This document shows, one piece after another, positions 1-6,356 of a stretch of DNA of 9,578 bases. Source of the DNA: Acidobacteriota bacterium (GTDB lineage: Bacteria > Acidobacteriota > Vicinamibacteria > Vicinamibacterales > JAKQTR01); assembly GCA_026393735.1 (NCBI GenBank), contig JAPKZP010000317.1, positions 1 through 9,578 of the forward strand. Direction: 5' to 3'. Under the pieces are notes generated by a model that worked only from the letters and a program-made list of their open reading frames with translations, had not been told where the DNA came from and searched no databases. Both the position numbers and the translations under genes were made by a program. Position 1 is the first letter of the stretch. Each line of letters starts with the position of its first letter.

Positions 1-2
1 CA

Positions 3-770
3 TCTGTTGCTCTGCGGTATGGAGCAACCTCATCTGAGTTAGCGCAGGGCTTTCAGGTCGATACATCAGGGCCAATCCCATTTGTTGACATCAAAGTACA
101 AAAGACACTCGCTCCTACAGGCAATTTGTGGGCCGAGATTCACAGTGATTCGGGGGGAACGCCCGTTGATGGGCCGCTAGCAATATCAGCGTATGTCTCA
201 ATGGCAAATGTGAGTACGTCGGCTCAATGGATTCGTTTCGTGTTTCGTACGCCGTATGTTGTAACGGCTGGAACCCAATATCATCTCATCTTGCAAGGTT
301 CAAACGTCGCAGACGCAACCAATTACATCAACATTCGCATGGACAACACTTCCCCCGCCTATGCGAGAGGCATCTTGCAACGCCGCCACAATGGGACGTG
401 GGATGATATGTCGGCAGATGCGCTATTTTGCGTCTACGTCACCCGCAACGACAACGCCGTGGCCCCGCCCGCCGGGTACGACACGGGCACGCTCACGGCC
501 ACAATCCATACGCTTACGGACTTGTCGTCTGCGCTTCCGCCAGTTCCGGTGAGAGTCTCGCAGTACACGACACTTAGTACGGTGGCGGGGTCCCGGCTGT
601 GGATTCTTGGCGACTACTCGCTTGTGGGAAGTTACGACGCAGATGTATATGCACAGGCGGCGAATTATTGGCTAGCGCAAGCAGCGCCAGTTCTGGTGGA
701 GTATCAAGCCGTGTATCTCAAGGTGAGTGCCAACGACCAGCGTTTTAGTTTCGACGGGTATCGATGGTAA
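3..770 (+). CDS. Phage virion/appendage-type beta-sandwich protein, 5' end missing
   Basis: The frame is open from base 3 and ends with TAA at 768-770, so about 255 C-terminal residues are visible and the start lies outside the window. A TTG at 126 is only an internal codon, because the reading continues sensibly upstream of it. The first ~145 residues have the pattern of a jelly-roll module often found in phage appendage and secreted proteins: an 'AQGF' strand, 'PTGNLWAEI', 'DSGGTP', 'VSTSAQWIRFVF' and 'VTAGTQYHLIL'. A proline-rich linker (VAPPAGYDTG) leads to a second beta-rich part. A role in surface or carbohydrate binding is inferred from this fold type and from the glycoside-hydrolase-like gene that follows with a 7-base overlap. 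The coding sequence is clearly less GC-rich than its neighbours in its first ~440 bases. No exact family was recognised. Confidence 0.7.
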   Translation, partial: SVALRYGATSSELAQGFQVDTSGPIPFVDIKVQKTLAPTGNLWAEIHSDSGGTPVDGPLAISAYVSMANVSTSAQWIRFVFRTPYVVTAGTQYHLILQGSNVADATNYINIRMDNTSPAYARGILQRRHNGTWDDMSADALFCVYVTRNDNAVAPPAGYDTGTLTATIHTLTDLSSALPPVPVRVSQYTTLSTVAGSRLWILGDYSLVGSYDADVYAQAANYWLAQAAPVLVEYQAVYLKVSANDQRFSFDGYRW

Positions 771-1667
771 TCATGCCCACCCCGTCCCCCGTGCGCCACA
801 TCCCGTACTGGATCACCTACCGCGCCGACCTTGACCAGACGCCGCCGGGCAGTGTGATCGTGTTGCCCGACAACAACATCCTCGATGGCGTTGACGGCGC
901 GATGCTCGCGCAGCGAGGGTTGGCGGCGATCATTATGACCGCTGACAACGCGGACTACCTGTGCCATCCGAACCTCTACGACACGTACCTAGCCGGGTTG
1001 CAGGCGCGTCTGGTGGCAAAAGGCATTACGCCCGTCGGGTTCATGCCGGGGGAGGAGTGGTGGGACCGCTGTAACAACCCCGCTGACATCATGGGTTGGC
1101 CGTGCCTCGCGGGGACGGACATGATGGAGCGCAAAACCTTCATCCTGCCGCGGCTGCGTGTGATGGTGCAACGCATCACGGCGCGGTGGCCGTGGTGTCC
1201 GACCATCGGGGTTGAGACGAAGTGGAACGAGGACCAGGGATTCGGGGCGGGGCTGTGGTATCCCGACTATGGAACAGATGTGCTCGGGCTGGACAGTTAT
1301 CTGGCCGCCCACGGCTGGTCCCTCATCGGCACGCCGCCGTTGACGGACCAGACCGATGCGGCGATGCGGCAGAAGTTCGCGGGCGAAGTGGCGTCCATGC
1401 TCACCGGCGCCGGTGATGCTCGTCGCGCAGGCGTTCCGCGAGACAGACCAGGCCGCAACGTGGGGCACGGCCCCCACTGGCGCCCAACTGCGGTGGTGGT
1501 ACGACCTCGCGCAGCAACACCCGCAAGTCGTGGCCCTCGCGTGGTTCTGCCAGCGGTCGGCGGCGGGCATTCTCGGGATGGATGCGTTACCCGAGAGTCG
1601 GGCCGCCTACGACACGATCTGGGCCGAGAATGCGGTCGCGCAGGCACAGTTGACGCCCGCCGCTTAG
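764..1667 (+). CDS. Glycoside-hydrolase-like TIM-barrel protein, frameshifted near 1400-1415
   Basis: The ATG at 764 overlaps the preceding stop; ATG 773 is an in-frame alternative. About 212 residues read well in the first frame, with barrel-strand-like segments: 'SVIVLPDNN', 'LAAIIMTADN', 'GITPVGFMPGEEWWD', 'TIGVETKWNED', 'VLGLDSYL'. After MLT (ATG at 1397) that frame turns into arginine/proline-rich sequence and runs on to 1750. The frame one base later continues the barrel instead: 'PVMLVAQAFRET', 'LRWWYDLAQQ', 'VVALAWFC', ending with TAG at 1665-1667, before a GC hairpin. The repaired product is about 300 residues. Acidic residues at strand ends (GEEWW, GVETK, GLDSY) and the Trp-containing last strand suit a retaining glycosidase fold, but I cannot assign a GH family. 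Its place next to an appendage gene suggests action on host or environmental glycans. An assembly indel and a true pseudogene are both possible. Confidence 0.65.
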
Positions 1668-1679
1668 ACACACGACCCC

Positions 1680-1724
1680 GGCGGCCTCGGGCCGCCACGG
1701 ATGCGCGCCGCACGCTGGCGCGTG
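1680..1724 (+). other. Two GC-rich hairpins between the glycosidase-like and coiled-coil genes
   Basis: Bases 1680-1686 (GGCGGCC) pair perfectly with 1690-1696 around a 3-base loop. A second stem, CACGC/GCGTG, spans 1711-1724. There is no T tract, so this is not a standard intrinsic terminator. The second stem ends on the first base of the GGAG ribosome binding site (1724-1727) of the gene starting at 1735, so it could modulate that start. The first hairpin sits just after the TAG at 1665-1667, which supports that stop as the true end of the upstream gene. Confidence 0.4.
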
Positions 1725-1734
1725 GAGCAGCCTC

Positions 1735-2157
1735 ATGGACGACTTCGTGACGGGCGCCGAGTTTGGCCGGTTCCGCGCGGACTTCTCCTCCTACCAGACC
1801 CGCGAGGCGGCGCTGCTGGAGGCGATGGAGGGGCGCATCGTGACCCACATCGACGCCCGCGTCGACGGCATTGATGACCGGCTGGACATCCTCAACGGCC
1901 AAACGAAAAAGAACTCCGAAGCCGTCGCCGTGCATACCGAGCAGATCCTCGCGATCCAAGTGCGGGGCTGCGGCCAGTTGGCCGCGCATCGGGGCACGCT
2001 GGAGAGCCTCCGACCCGACCCCGACGTCCCCGACCTCAAACCGTGGCACCGCGACAAGCGGACGTGGACGGGCACGGGCATGGGCATCGCCGGGGTCACG
2101 GTGCTGTATAGTCTCGCGCGACTGTTCGAGGCGGTGACACAGCATGTCGTGAAATAA
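1735..2157 (+). CDS. Coiled-coil protein with C-terminal membrane segment (XhlA-like layout)
   Basis: The ORF has 140 codons, starts at an ATG with GGAG 7 bases upstream (1724-1727), and ends with TAA at 2155-2157. Residues ~1-75 are charged and helical with heptad-like spacing (EFGRFRADF, LLEAMEGRIV, IDARVDGIDDRLDIL), as expected for a coiled coil. A polar region rich in D, P and K follows. Residues ~113-133 (GTGMGIAGVTVLYSLARLF) form a plausible single transmembrane helix near the C-terminus. The same order, coiled coil then membrane segment, occurs in XhlA-type hemolysin/holin-accessory proteins of prophages, which sit beside lysis genes as this one does. Similarity is by architecture only. 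A virion-associated or other membrane-tethered role is equally possible. Confidence 0.65.
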   Translation: MDDFVTGAEFGRFRADFSSYQTREAALLEAMEGRIVTHIDARVDGIDDRLDILNGQTKKNSEAVAVHTEQILAIQVRGCGQLAAHRGTLESLRPDPDVPDLKPWHRDKRTWTGTGMGIAGVTVLYSLARLFEAVTQHVVK

Positions 2158-2165
2158 CACGTATC

Positions 2166-2280
2166 CCTCGCGCCAGAGCGCCGCCTGATCAGCGGTGCGC
2201 TCCTGGCCTGGCTCGGACAGGGCGCGAGGATTCTTGAGGGCTGTGACGCCAGCCACGTCACCCGACCCGGAGGAATCCGG
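2166..2280 (+). other. Highly structured intergenic region with nested inverted repeats
   Basis: The gap between the coiled-coil gene and the cell-wall hydrolase holds several stems. CCTCGCGCC (2166-2174) is perfectly complementary to GGCGCGAGG (2221-2229). Inside it, GAGCG/CGCTC (2176-2180 with 2198-2202) and CCGC/GCGG (2181-2184 with 2192-2195) form an inner hairpin around a TGATCA palindrome. Downstream are GTGACG/CGTCAC (2243-2248 with 2256-2261) and CCGG/CCGG (2267-2270 with 2277-2280). No T tract follows. It could be an RNA fold controlling the lysis genes, a processing site or an operator; the sequence does not decide. Confidence 0.5.
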
Positions 2281-2315
2281 CGCGGTGGGCGTGGCTATTT
2301 CTTTGCGGAGGGTCC

Positions 2316-2792
2316 GTGTCGCAGATGTCACATGACGAGATTCGACGGGCGTTGCTGACGTTCCCGGCCCGCATCGTGCTCGCGCTGACCGTCTGGGCGG
2401 AAGCCCGCGGCGAATCCCCCGACGGCCAACTCGCGGTGTGCTGGGTCATCAAGAACCGCGCGACGCGGCGCCATCAGACGATTCAAGGCGTCTGTCTGCA
2501 GAAACATCAATTCTCGTGCTGGTGGGGCGACGACGCCAATACCACGGCTCTGTTTGCCCGCGCCGACGCGGCCTTGCATGGCGGCACGCCTGGGGCGGCC
2601 GACGACAACTGGCTGGAGACGGCCGCCATCGCCCATCGGGCGCTCCTGGGGGGGCTCCCAGACATTACGCACGGGGCCGACCACTATCTCACGACGACGC
2701 TGTACGCGTCGCCTCAGTGTCCCGTGTGGGCTGCGCAGATGACCGTCGTCAACGTCATCGACCACCACACGTTTCTTCGGAGTGCCGAATGA
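2316..2792 (+). CDS. SleB-like cell wall hydrolase (Hydrolase_2 family), phage endolysin candidate
   Basis: This 158-residue protein has the hallmarks of the SleB/CwlJ 'Hydrolase_2' family, peptidoglycan-cleaving enzymes that include spore-cortex lytic enzymes and phage endolysins. Residues 23-33 (ALTVWAEARGE) hold the conserved glutamates, with E29 the expected catalytic residue. 'AVCWVIKNR' (40-48), 'KHQFSCW' (63-69), 'GADHY' and the C-terminal 'HHTFLRSAE' follow in family order. The family core is about 110-130 residues, so this is nearly a bare catalytic domain; no secretion signal is evident, which suits holin-dependent release. The GTG at 2316 has GGAG at 2307-2310, 5 bases away. ATG 2325 is an in-frame alternative but 12 or more bases from the site. 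The gene overlaps the next one by ATGA, implying translational coupling. Substrate details are inferred from the family. Confidence 0.88.
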   Translation: MSQMSHDEIRRALLTFPARIVLALTVWAEARGESPDGQLAVCWVIKNRATRRHQTIQGVCLQKHQFSCWWGDDANTTALFARADAALHGGTPGAADDNWLETAAIAHRALLGGLPDITHGADHYLTTTLYASPQCPVWAAQMTVVNVIDHHTFLRSAE

Positions 2793-4315
2793 CGATGGTA
2801 ATCGCCCGTCCGCGTGCGCTGTGGCCATGGTTGGTGCTGTGGCTCGTCCTGGCGCTCGGCGCGGCGCTCGTGCAGCTCGGGTGCAAGACGCACCCGCCGC
2901 CGATTGTGGCCCCGCCGACGCTACGGACAGTCGGGGTCAGCGTGACAAGCGGAGCGACGCCCGTAGACGGGGCGACAGTCACGCTCGACGACCTGGGTGC
3001 GCCGCACGTCGGGACGACCAATGCGGATGGTTTCGCGTTGTTGACGCTGGTGCCGGCGACGCTTTCTGCCTCCCACCTCACCATTACGGCGTCGGGGTAT
3101 CAGCCCTATTCGCAGCATGTCGACCTCGACCCCGGCCACATCACGCTTGCGGCAACGCTCACGGTTATCCCGCCAGATCCGCCCCGACAGGTCCGAGGAC
3201 AACTGACCGCCCAGTATCGGGCGCTCACGTACCCGGACGGGTCACGGTTTATCTGGCGGGGTATCACGGCGTTCGGGCTGAACGCGATGGTGTCTAGCGG
3301 CCACGAGGCCGAGGCGGTGGCGTGGATGACGGCCGCCCGCGCCTCGGGGTTCAGCGTGGTCCGCGTGCTCGTGATGCTCCCGCAGGGGTGGTTCACTTGG
3401 GATGCGGATTTCACGCCGGACGACGGACTCGCGGCGTTGCCACGCACGCTGGCACGCGCCCGCGAGGCGGACCTCTACGTGCACGTCACGGTCCTGGCGA
3501 ACACCGCCGCGATTCCCGATGCCGACTTCGCCAGTTACATCGAACGGGCTGGCGTGATCTGTGCGACCACCGACAACTGCGCGGTCGTGGAAGCGGCCAA
3601 CGAGCCGTACCACGCCTCGCAGGCCGATCCGGTCCATGACCCAGTGCACTTGGCCGCCTGGGTGGCCCGTGTGCCGGCGCCGATCCCCACGGCGCTCGGG
3701 ACACCGGCTAACGACGGCGACGGCGCGACGATGGCGGCGGGGTCCACCATCACGATCCACTTGGATCGCGGACGGGATCGGTGGAACCGCGTGCGTCGGG
3801 TGCGCGAATTGGAAACGACCAGCGCCGCGACCGGGCGCTACGTGATCGACTCGGAACCGATGGGCGCCGACGAAACCGAACAGCCCGGGCGTCGGGACAC
3901 GGATCCGGCCGCGTTCTTCGGCCAAGGCGCCTTGAGTCGCATCTTCGCGGTAGGGTCCACGTTCCATTGTGAGGCGTGCCTGCAGACGGTGCCCCTCGGC
4001 CCGGTGCAACGGGCGTGTGCCGAGGCGTTTCTGGACGGCACGCGCATCGTGCCCGACGACGTGACGCTGACCTTTCAGAACGCTGGGTGGTCCGCCAGTC
4101 CCGTCAAGGCGTTTCGGGTGGGCGACCCGGCGCTCGTCCCCAATACGGCCGTGCGGGCGTACAGCGGACTCTCGTCGACGCACAACGTCCTCGCGCTCGT
4201 GGGTGTCGCGGGGGATCCCGGCGTCGAGTGGCACGGCGGGTGGCGCCCGGCGGGGATGCTCACCGATCGGGACGCGTTACAAATCTGGACACTGAGACAC
4301 GAGGAGGCGCAATGA
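2789..4315 (+). CDS. Membrane-anchored (lipoprotein-like) protein with carboxypeptidase-regulatory-like domain and GH5-like catalytic barrel
   Basis: ATG 2789 overlaps the previous stop and has GGAG at 2779-2782, giving 508 residues; the frame is open further upstream but there it only shadows the hydrolase gene. Residues 10-31 are strongly hydrophobic and end in LGC at Cys32, a possible but imperfect lipobox (VQLGC). Residues ~46-118 look like a carboxypeptidase-regulatory/PEGA-like beta domain ('VDGATVTLDD', 'TTNADGFALL', 'TASGYQPYSQ'). Residues ~130-420 resemble a clan GH-A barrel: 'FIWRGITAFGLN', 'FSVVRVLVML', 'LYVHVTVLAN', then 'VVEAANEPYH', where Asn271-Glu272-Pro273 is the NEP acid/base signature. 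Glu356 in 'YVIDSEPMGADE' could be the nucleophile. A cellulase-like activity on polysaccharide is inferred, not shown. It sits between an endolysin and a holin-like gene, so it may help break host envelope or exopolysaccharide. The family assignment within GH5/GH-A is uncertain. Confidence 0.75.
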   Translation: MTMVIARPRALWPWLVLWLVLALGAALVQLGCKTHPPPIVAPPTLRTVGVSVTSGATPVDGATVTLDDLGAPHVGTTNADGFALLTLVPATLSASHLTITASGYQPYSQHVDLDPGHITLAATLTVIPPDPPRQVRGQLTAQYRALTYPDGSRFIWRGITAFGLNAMVSSGHEAEAVAWMTAARASGFSVVRVLVMLPQGWFTWDADFTPDDGLAALPRTLARAREADLYVHVTVLANTAAIPDADFASYIERAGVICATTDNCAVVEAANEPYHASQADPVHDPVHLAAWVARVPAPIPTALGTPANDGDGATMAAGSTITIHLDRGRDRWNRVRRVRELETTSAATGRYVIDSEPMGADETEQPGRRDTDPAAFFGQGALSRIFAVGSTFHCEACLQTVPLGPVQRACAEAFLDGTRIVPDDVTLTFQNAGWSASPVKAFRVGDPALVPNTAVRAYSGLSSTHNVLALVGVAGDPGVEWHGGWRPAGMLTDRDALQIWTLRHEEAQ

Positions 4316-4488
4316 ACTGGACCGTCAAACACTGGATTGCGCTCGGCATGATTCTGTCGAGCCTCGGCGCGATGGGCGCCAACCTGCCAACGTGGGCCGC
4401 CGCGTTGCAGCCTGGATTCGTCTTCCCGGCGTTCGGGGCCATCGGCGCGGTGCTGGTGGCGATCTATTCAGACAATGCAAAACCGTAG
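4312..4488 (+). CDS. Small two-helix membrane protein, holin candidate
   Basis: This 58-residue protein starts at ATG 4312, overlapping the previous stop by ATGA. An excellent GAGGAGG site lies at 4301-4307, inside the last codons of the upstream gene. Two hydrophobic stretches are visible, residues ~8-31 (IALGMILSSLGAMGANLPTW) and ~35-51 (FVFPAFGAIGAVLVAIY), joined by a short turn. The C-terminus is short and polar (SDNAKP). Size, topology and position right after two envelope-degrading enzymes make a holin the best guess: it would form the membrane lesion that releases the endolysin. Small phage membrane proteins are too diverse for motif proof, so this rests on architecture and context. 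Confidence 0.65.
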   Translation: MNWTVKHWIALGMILSSLGAMGANLPTWAAALQPGFVFPAFGAIGAVLVAIYSDNAKP

Positions 4489-4500
4489 GGGAGGGGACAC

Positions 4501-4881
4501 ATGGGGTGGTTGAAAAAGATCGGCATCATCCTCGCGAAGTCCGCTGAGATTCTCGCGTTCGGCGGTCCGGTCATTTCGGCGCTGATTCCCGGAAAGCGGG
4601 ACGACCAGATCGTCGCGGTCGCCCAGAGCGTGATCGGCCAGGCGATCCAGGTCGTCGTCCAGGTGGAGGCGTTCGGCGCGGCGCTGGCCTTGTCGGGCGC
4701 GGACAAGCTCAAAGCAGCGGTCGGGCCGATCGCGGAGATCCTGCTGCAGTTCCTCAAGGGCCGCAAAATCCACGATGCCGCGAAGTTCCGGGCGGGCGTG
4801 GAGAAGTTCACCGCCGGGCTCGCGGACATCCTCAGTTCGCTGGACGACGGCGGGATCGAGACCGACAGCGCCATGAAATAG
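4501..4881 (+). CDS. Small helical phage protein of unknown function
   Basis: This 126-residue ORF has a very strong purine-rich site (GGGGAGGGG, 4488-4496) four bases before ATG 4501, and begins 12 bases after the holin-like gene. It is predicted to be almost wholly helical: an amphipathic N-terminus (GWLKKIGIILAKSAEIL), a hydrophobic stretch with GGPVISALIPG, then alternating Ala/Val/Leu-rich helices and a lysine-rich segment (LKGRKIHDAAKF). Similar ~130-residue helical proteins are common downstream of phage lysis genes, but I know no assigned function. It may be membrane-peripheral and part of the lysis operon. The coding frame is clear from composition; function is not. Confidence 0.65.
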   Translation: MGWLKKIGIILAKSAEILAFGGPVISALIPGKRDDQIVAVAQSVIGQAIQVVVQVEAFGAALALSGADKLKAAVGPIAEILLQFLKGRKIHDAAKFRAGVEKFTAGLADILSSLDDGGIETDSAMK

Positions 4882-5172
4882 CAGCGTGACACGCGGCCCA
4901 TTCGCCTGAAGTTCTGCCTACAGAAGTGGCTCCGCGGCATGACGGTCGCACCACGCGGTGACAGCAGCAAGGTGGAGGGCGCCCCGCCAGTAGAAGCCGC
5001 AGGGGGTTGACACCCCGTCACCGACTGCCTCCGCACGGCGGTCGCGGCTTGGAGCTGGCTGAGTCGGTGATAACGAAGGCCGGGCTATAGGCTCGGGTAT
5101 GAGGTGGGGTCACCGGCTGAACGGGTAGTGCGGGTTCGACTCCCGCATGGGCCATTCTCGAAACGAGGTCAT
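4882..5172 (+). other. Non-coding stretch between lysis cluster and phosphoesterase operon
   Basis: No credible ORF occurs in these 291 bases. Visible elements are a small GCGT/ACGC stem just after the stop, an 11-base match (4993-5003) to the tRNA-derived attP core at 7380-7390, a GGGGT/ACCCC hairpin (5004-5017), and a tRNA-like segment (5056-5154). A CTCG-AAA-CGAG mini-hairpin (5157-5167) overlaps the GAGG ribosome binding site of the next gene. A TTGACA at 5007-5012 has no -10 partner at normal spacing, so I name no promoter, though one for the downstream operon is expected here. Confidence 0.5.
5056..5154 (+). other. Degenerate tRNA-like segment
   Basis: Bases 5130-5146 form a perfect T-arm: GCGGG and CCCGC around TTCGACT, matching the T-loop consensus. 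It is followed by a 7-base acceptor-like strand and A. Bases 5080-5096 form an anticodon-arm-like hairpin, CCGGG/CTCGG with one G-T pair, around a 7-base loop CTATAGG that has T at the position-33 equivalent. A D-arm-like GGCTGAGTCGGT lies at 5057-5068, and a GGTG/CACC stem (5103-5114) sits where a long variable arm would be, as in Ser/Leu-type tRNAs. However, the 5' acceptor does not pair, the implied anticodon would be ATA, and 15 extra bases precede the T-arm. It is therefore a relic, a chimera, or a tRNA-like element of unknown use. Confidence 0.35.
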
Positions 5173-6105
5173 ATGTCCGATCAACGAGGTCGGTTGGCGA
5201 CGGCGAGACAGGCAGCGGATCGCTCAAGGACGAAGAAGGCGGGCCGAGGCAGAAGCGCGGCTATCGTGCGTCGCAGGGATGTCCACAATCTCGTTCTGAT
5301 CGGCGACACCCATGTCGGATGCAGTCTAGGATTGCTCGACAAGGCCGGGGCCATCCTAGACGAGGGTAACGTCGTGCGGCCGTCCAAGCTGCAGCGTGTT
5401 GTGTGGTCATGGTGGGAGGAGTTCTGGCGCGACGCTGTGCCGGAGATGACCTCAGGCGAGCCGTTCGCAGTCGTACACATGGGTGATTCAATTGACGGCG
5501 TGCATCACGGATCAACCCATCAGTGGACGCACTCCATCACCCATCAGATCCGTCACGCGGAGCAGATTCTGCGGCCCGTGATTGCCCGATGCGAGGGCCG
5601 ATTCTACATGATCCGTGGCACCGAGGCGCACGTCGGCCCGTCGTCGTGCTTCGACGAGGAACTGGCGAAGGCGATCGGCGCCCTGCCCAATCGGGAAGGC
5701 CAGCACGCCCGCTACGAACTCTGGAAGACGCTCGGCCCCCGACTGGTGCACTGTGCCCATCACATCGGGATTGCGGGCTCTCAAGCCTACGAATCCTCCG
5801 CGCCCATGCGGGAATTGGCCGAGTCCATGATCGAGGCCGCCAAGTGGGGCACCCAGTACCCCGACGTGATTGTACGAGGCCATCGCCACCGCTGTCTCCA
5901 GATCGCCGTGCCGACCTGTCGGGTCCAAGCGCAAATCCTCTGTGTGCCGGGCTGGCAACTGCGGACGCCCTTCACGTTCCGCGTGGCGGGCGGGCGCGTG
6001 TCGCAGCCCCAATTCGGCGGCGCCGTCATCCGGTGGAGCGCCACGCATCGGGAGTTGTTTGTCCGCACCTGGGTTCGGAGCCTGACGCGCGAGGAGGCGG
6101 AATGA
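5173..6105 (+). CDS. Calcineurin-like metallophosphoesterase
   Basis: This 310-residue protein starts at ATG 5173 with GAGG at 5165-5168; the frame is open upstream but that part overlaps the tRNA-like segment. After a basic, flexible N-terminus (~36 residues) come the family's metal-binding motifs in order: GDTHVG (44-49), GDSIDG (104-109), RGTEAH (148-153), the His pair 196-197 and GHRHR (236-240). These ligate two metal ions for hydrolysis of phosphoesters. Motif III is GTEAH rather than the usual GNH(D/E), so the expected Asn is Thr150; I believe related phage proteins share this, but cannot check. The substrate (nucleic acid, nucleotide or other) is unknown. It heads a five-gene operon and overlaps the next gene by ATGA. 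Confidence 0.85.
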   Translation: MSDQRGRLATARQAADRSRTKKAGRGRSAAIVRRRDVHNLVLIGDTHVGCSLGLLDKAGAILDEGNVVRPSKLQRVVWSWWEEFWRDAVPEMTSGEPFAVVHMGDSIDGVHHGSTHQWTHSITHQIRHAEQILRPVIARCEGRFYMIRGTEAHVGPSSCFDEELAKAIGALPNREGQHARYELWKTLGPRLVHCAHHIGIAGSQAYESSAPMRELAESMIEAAKWGTQYPDVIVRGHRHRCLQIAVPTCRVQAQILCVPGWQLRTPFTFRVAGGRVSQPQFGGAVIRWSATHRELFVRTWVRSLTREEAE

Positions 6106-6356
6106 AACGAACACCCGTGATTACGACAGACGCCTGGCAGGCCGAACTCGAACGAGTGATGATGCGCCCGCCCTCGGGCGAGGCCAACGGGCTGTCCGCC
6201 CAGGAGTTGTGCCAGGCGACCGGCCGTGGCATTCGCTGGGTGCGTGGACGCCTGGGGATGGTGCGCGATCGACTCATTGTGGGCCGGAAAACGGCCTACG
6301 GCATCGACGGCCGCCAAACCACCGTGCCCTGTTACCGGCTCAAGTGCACGCGGTAA
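6102..6356 (+). CDS. Small winged-helix DNA-binding-type protein
   Basis: This 84-residue protein starts at ATG 6102 inside an ATGA overlap, with GAGGAGG at 6091-6097 as its site. Residues ~31-52 (LSAQELCQATGRGIRWVRGR) have the spacing of a helix-turn-helix with a basic recognition helix. Residues ~56-80 (DRLIVGRKTAYGIDGRQTTV) would form the two-stranded wing. An N-terminal helix (residues 10-21) precedes it. Small standalone wHTH proteins of this kind are common among phage accessory genes and may regulate transcription or take part in replication. No partner or target can be deduced. It lacks further domains and is stitched to the next gene by TAATG. Confidence 0.65.
   Translation: MKRTPVITTDAWQAELERVMMRPPSGEANGLSAQELCQATGRGIRWVRGRLGMVRDRLIVGRKTAYGIDGRQTTVPCYRLKCTR

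Noticed and set aside
1668..1750. Extension of the glycosidase-like first frame to 1750
   Set aside because: The sequence after the frame break is Arg/Pro/Thr-rich, crosses two hairpins and overlaps the next gene; the alternative frame with a proper stop at 1667 is preferred.
1297..2331. 344-codon open frame on the minus strand
   Set aside because: It lies opposite two plus-strand genes with clear protein-like sequence; its translation is low-complexity Arg/Ala/Pro, typical of an antisense shadow in GC-rich DNA.
3242..4234. 330-codon open frame on the minus strand
   Set aside because: Antisense to the GH5-like barrel; the product is Arg/His/Gly-rich with no recognisable domain or start signal.
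5007..5012. TTGACA as a sigma70 -35 box
   Set aside because: It forms part of a GGGGT-TGAC-ACCCC hairpin, and no TATAAT-like hexamer lies 15-19 bases downstream.
5090..5154. A 65-base minimal tRNA with acceptor GGCTCGG
   Set aside because: Six of seven acceptor pairs can form, two of them G-T, but no anticodon arm with a 7-base loop fits between acceptor and T-arm.
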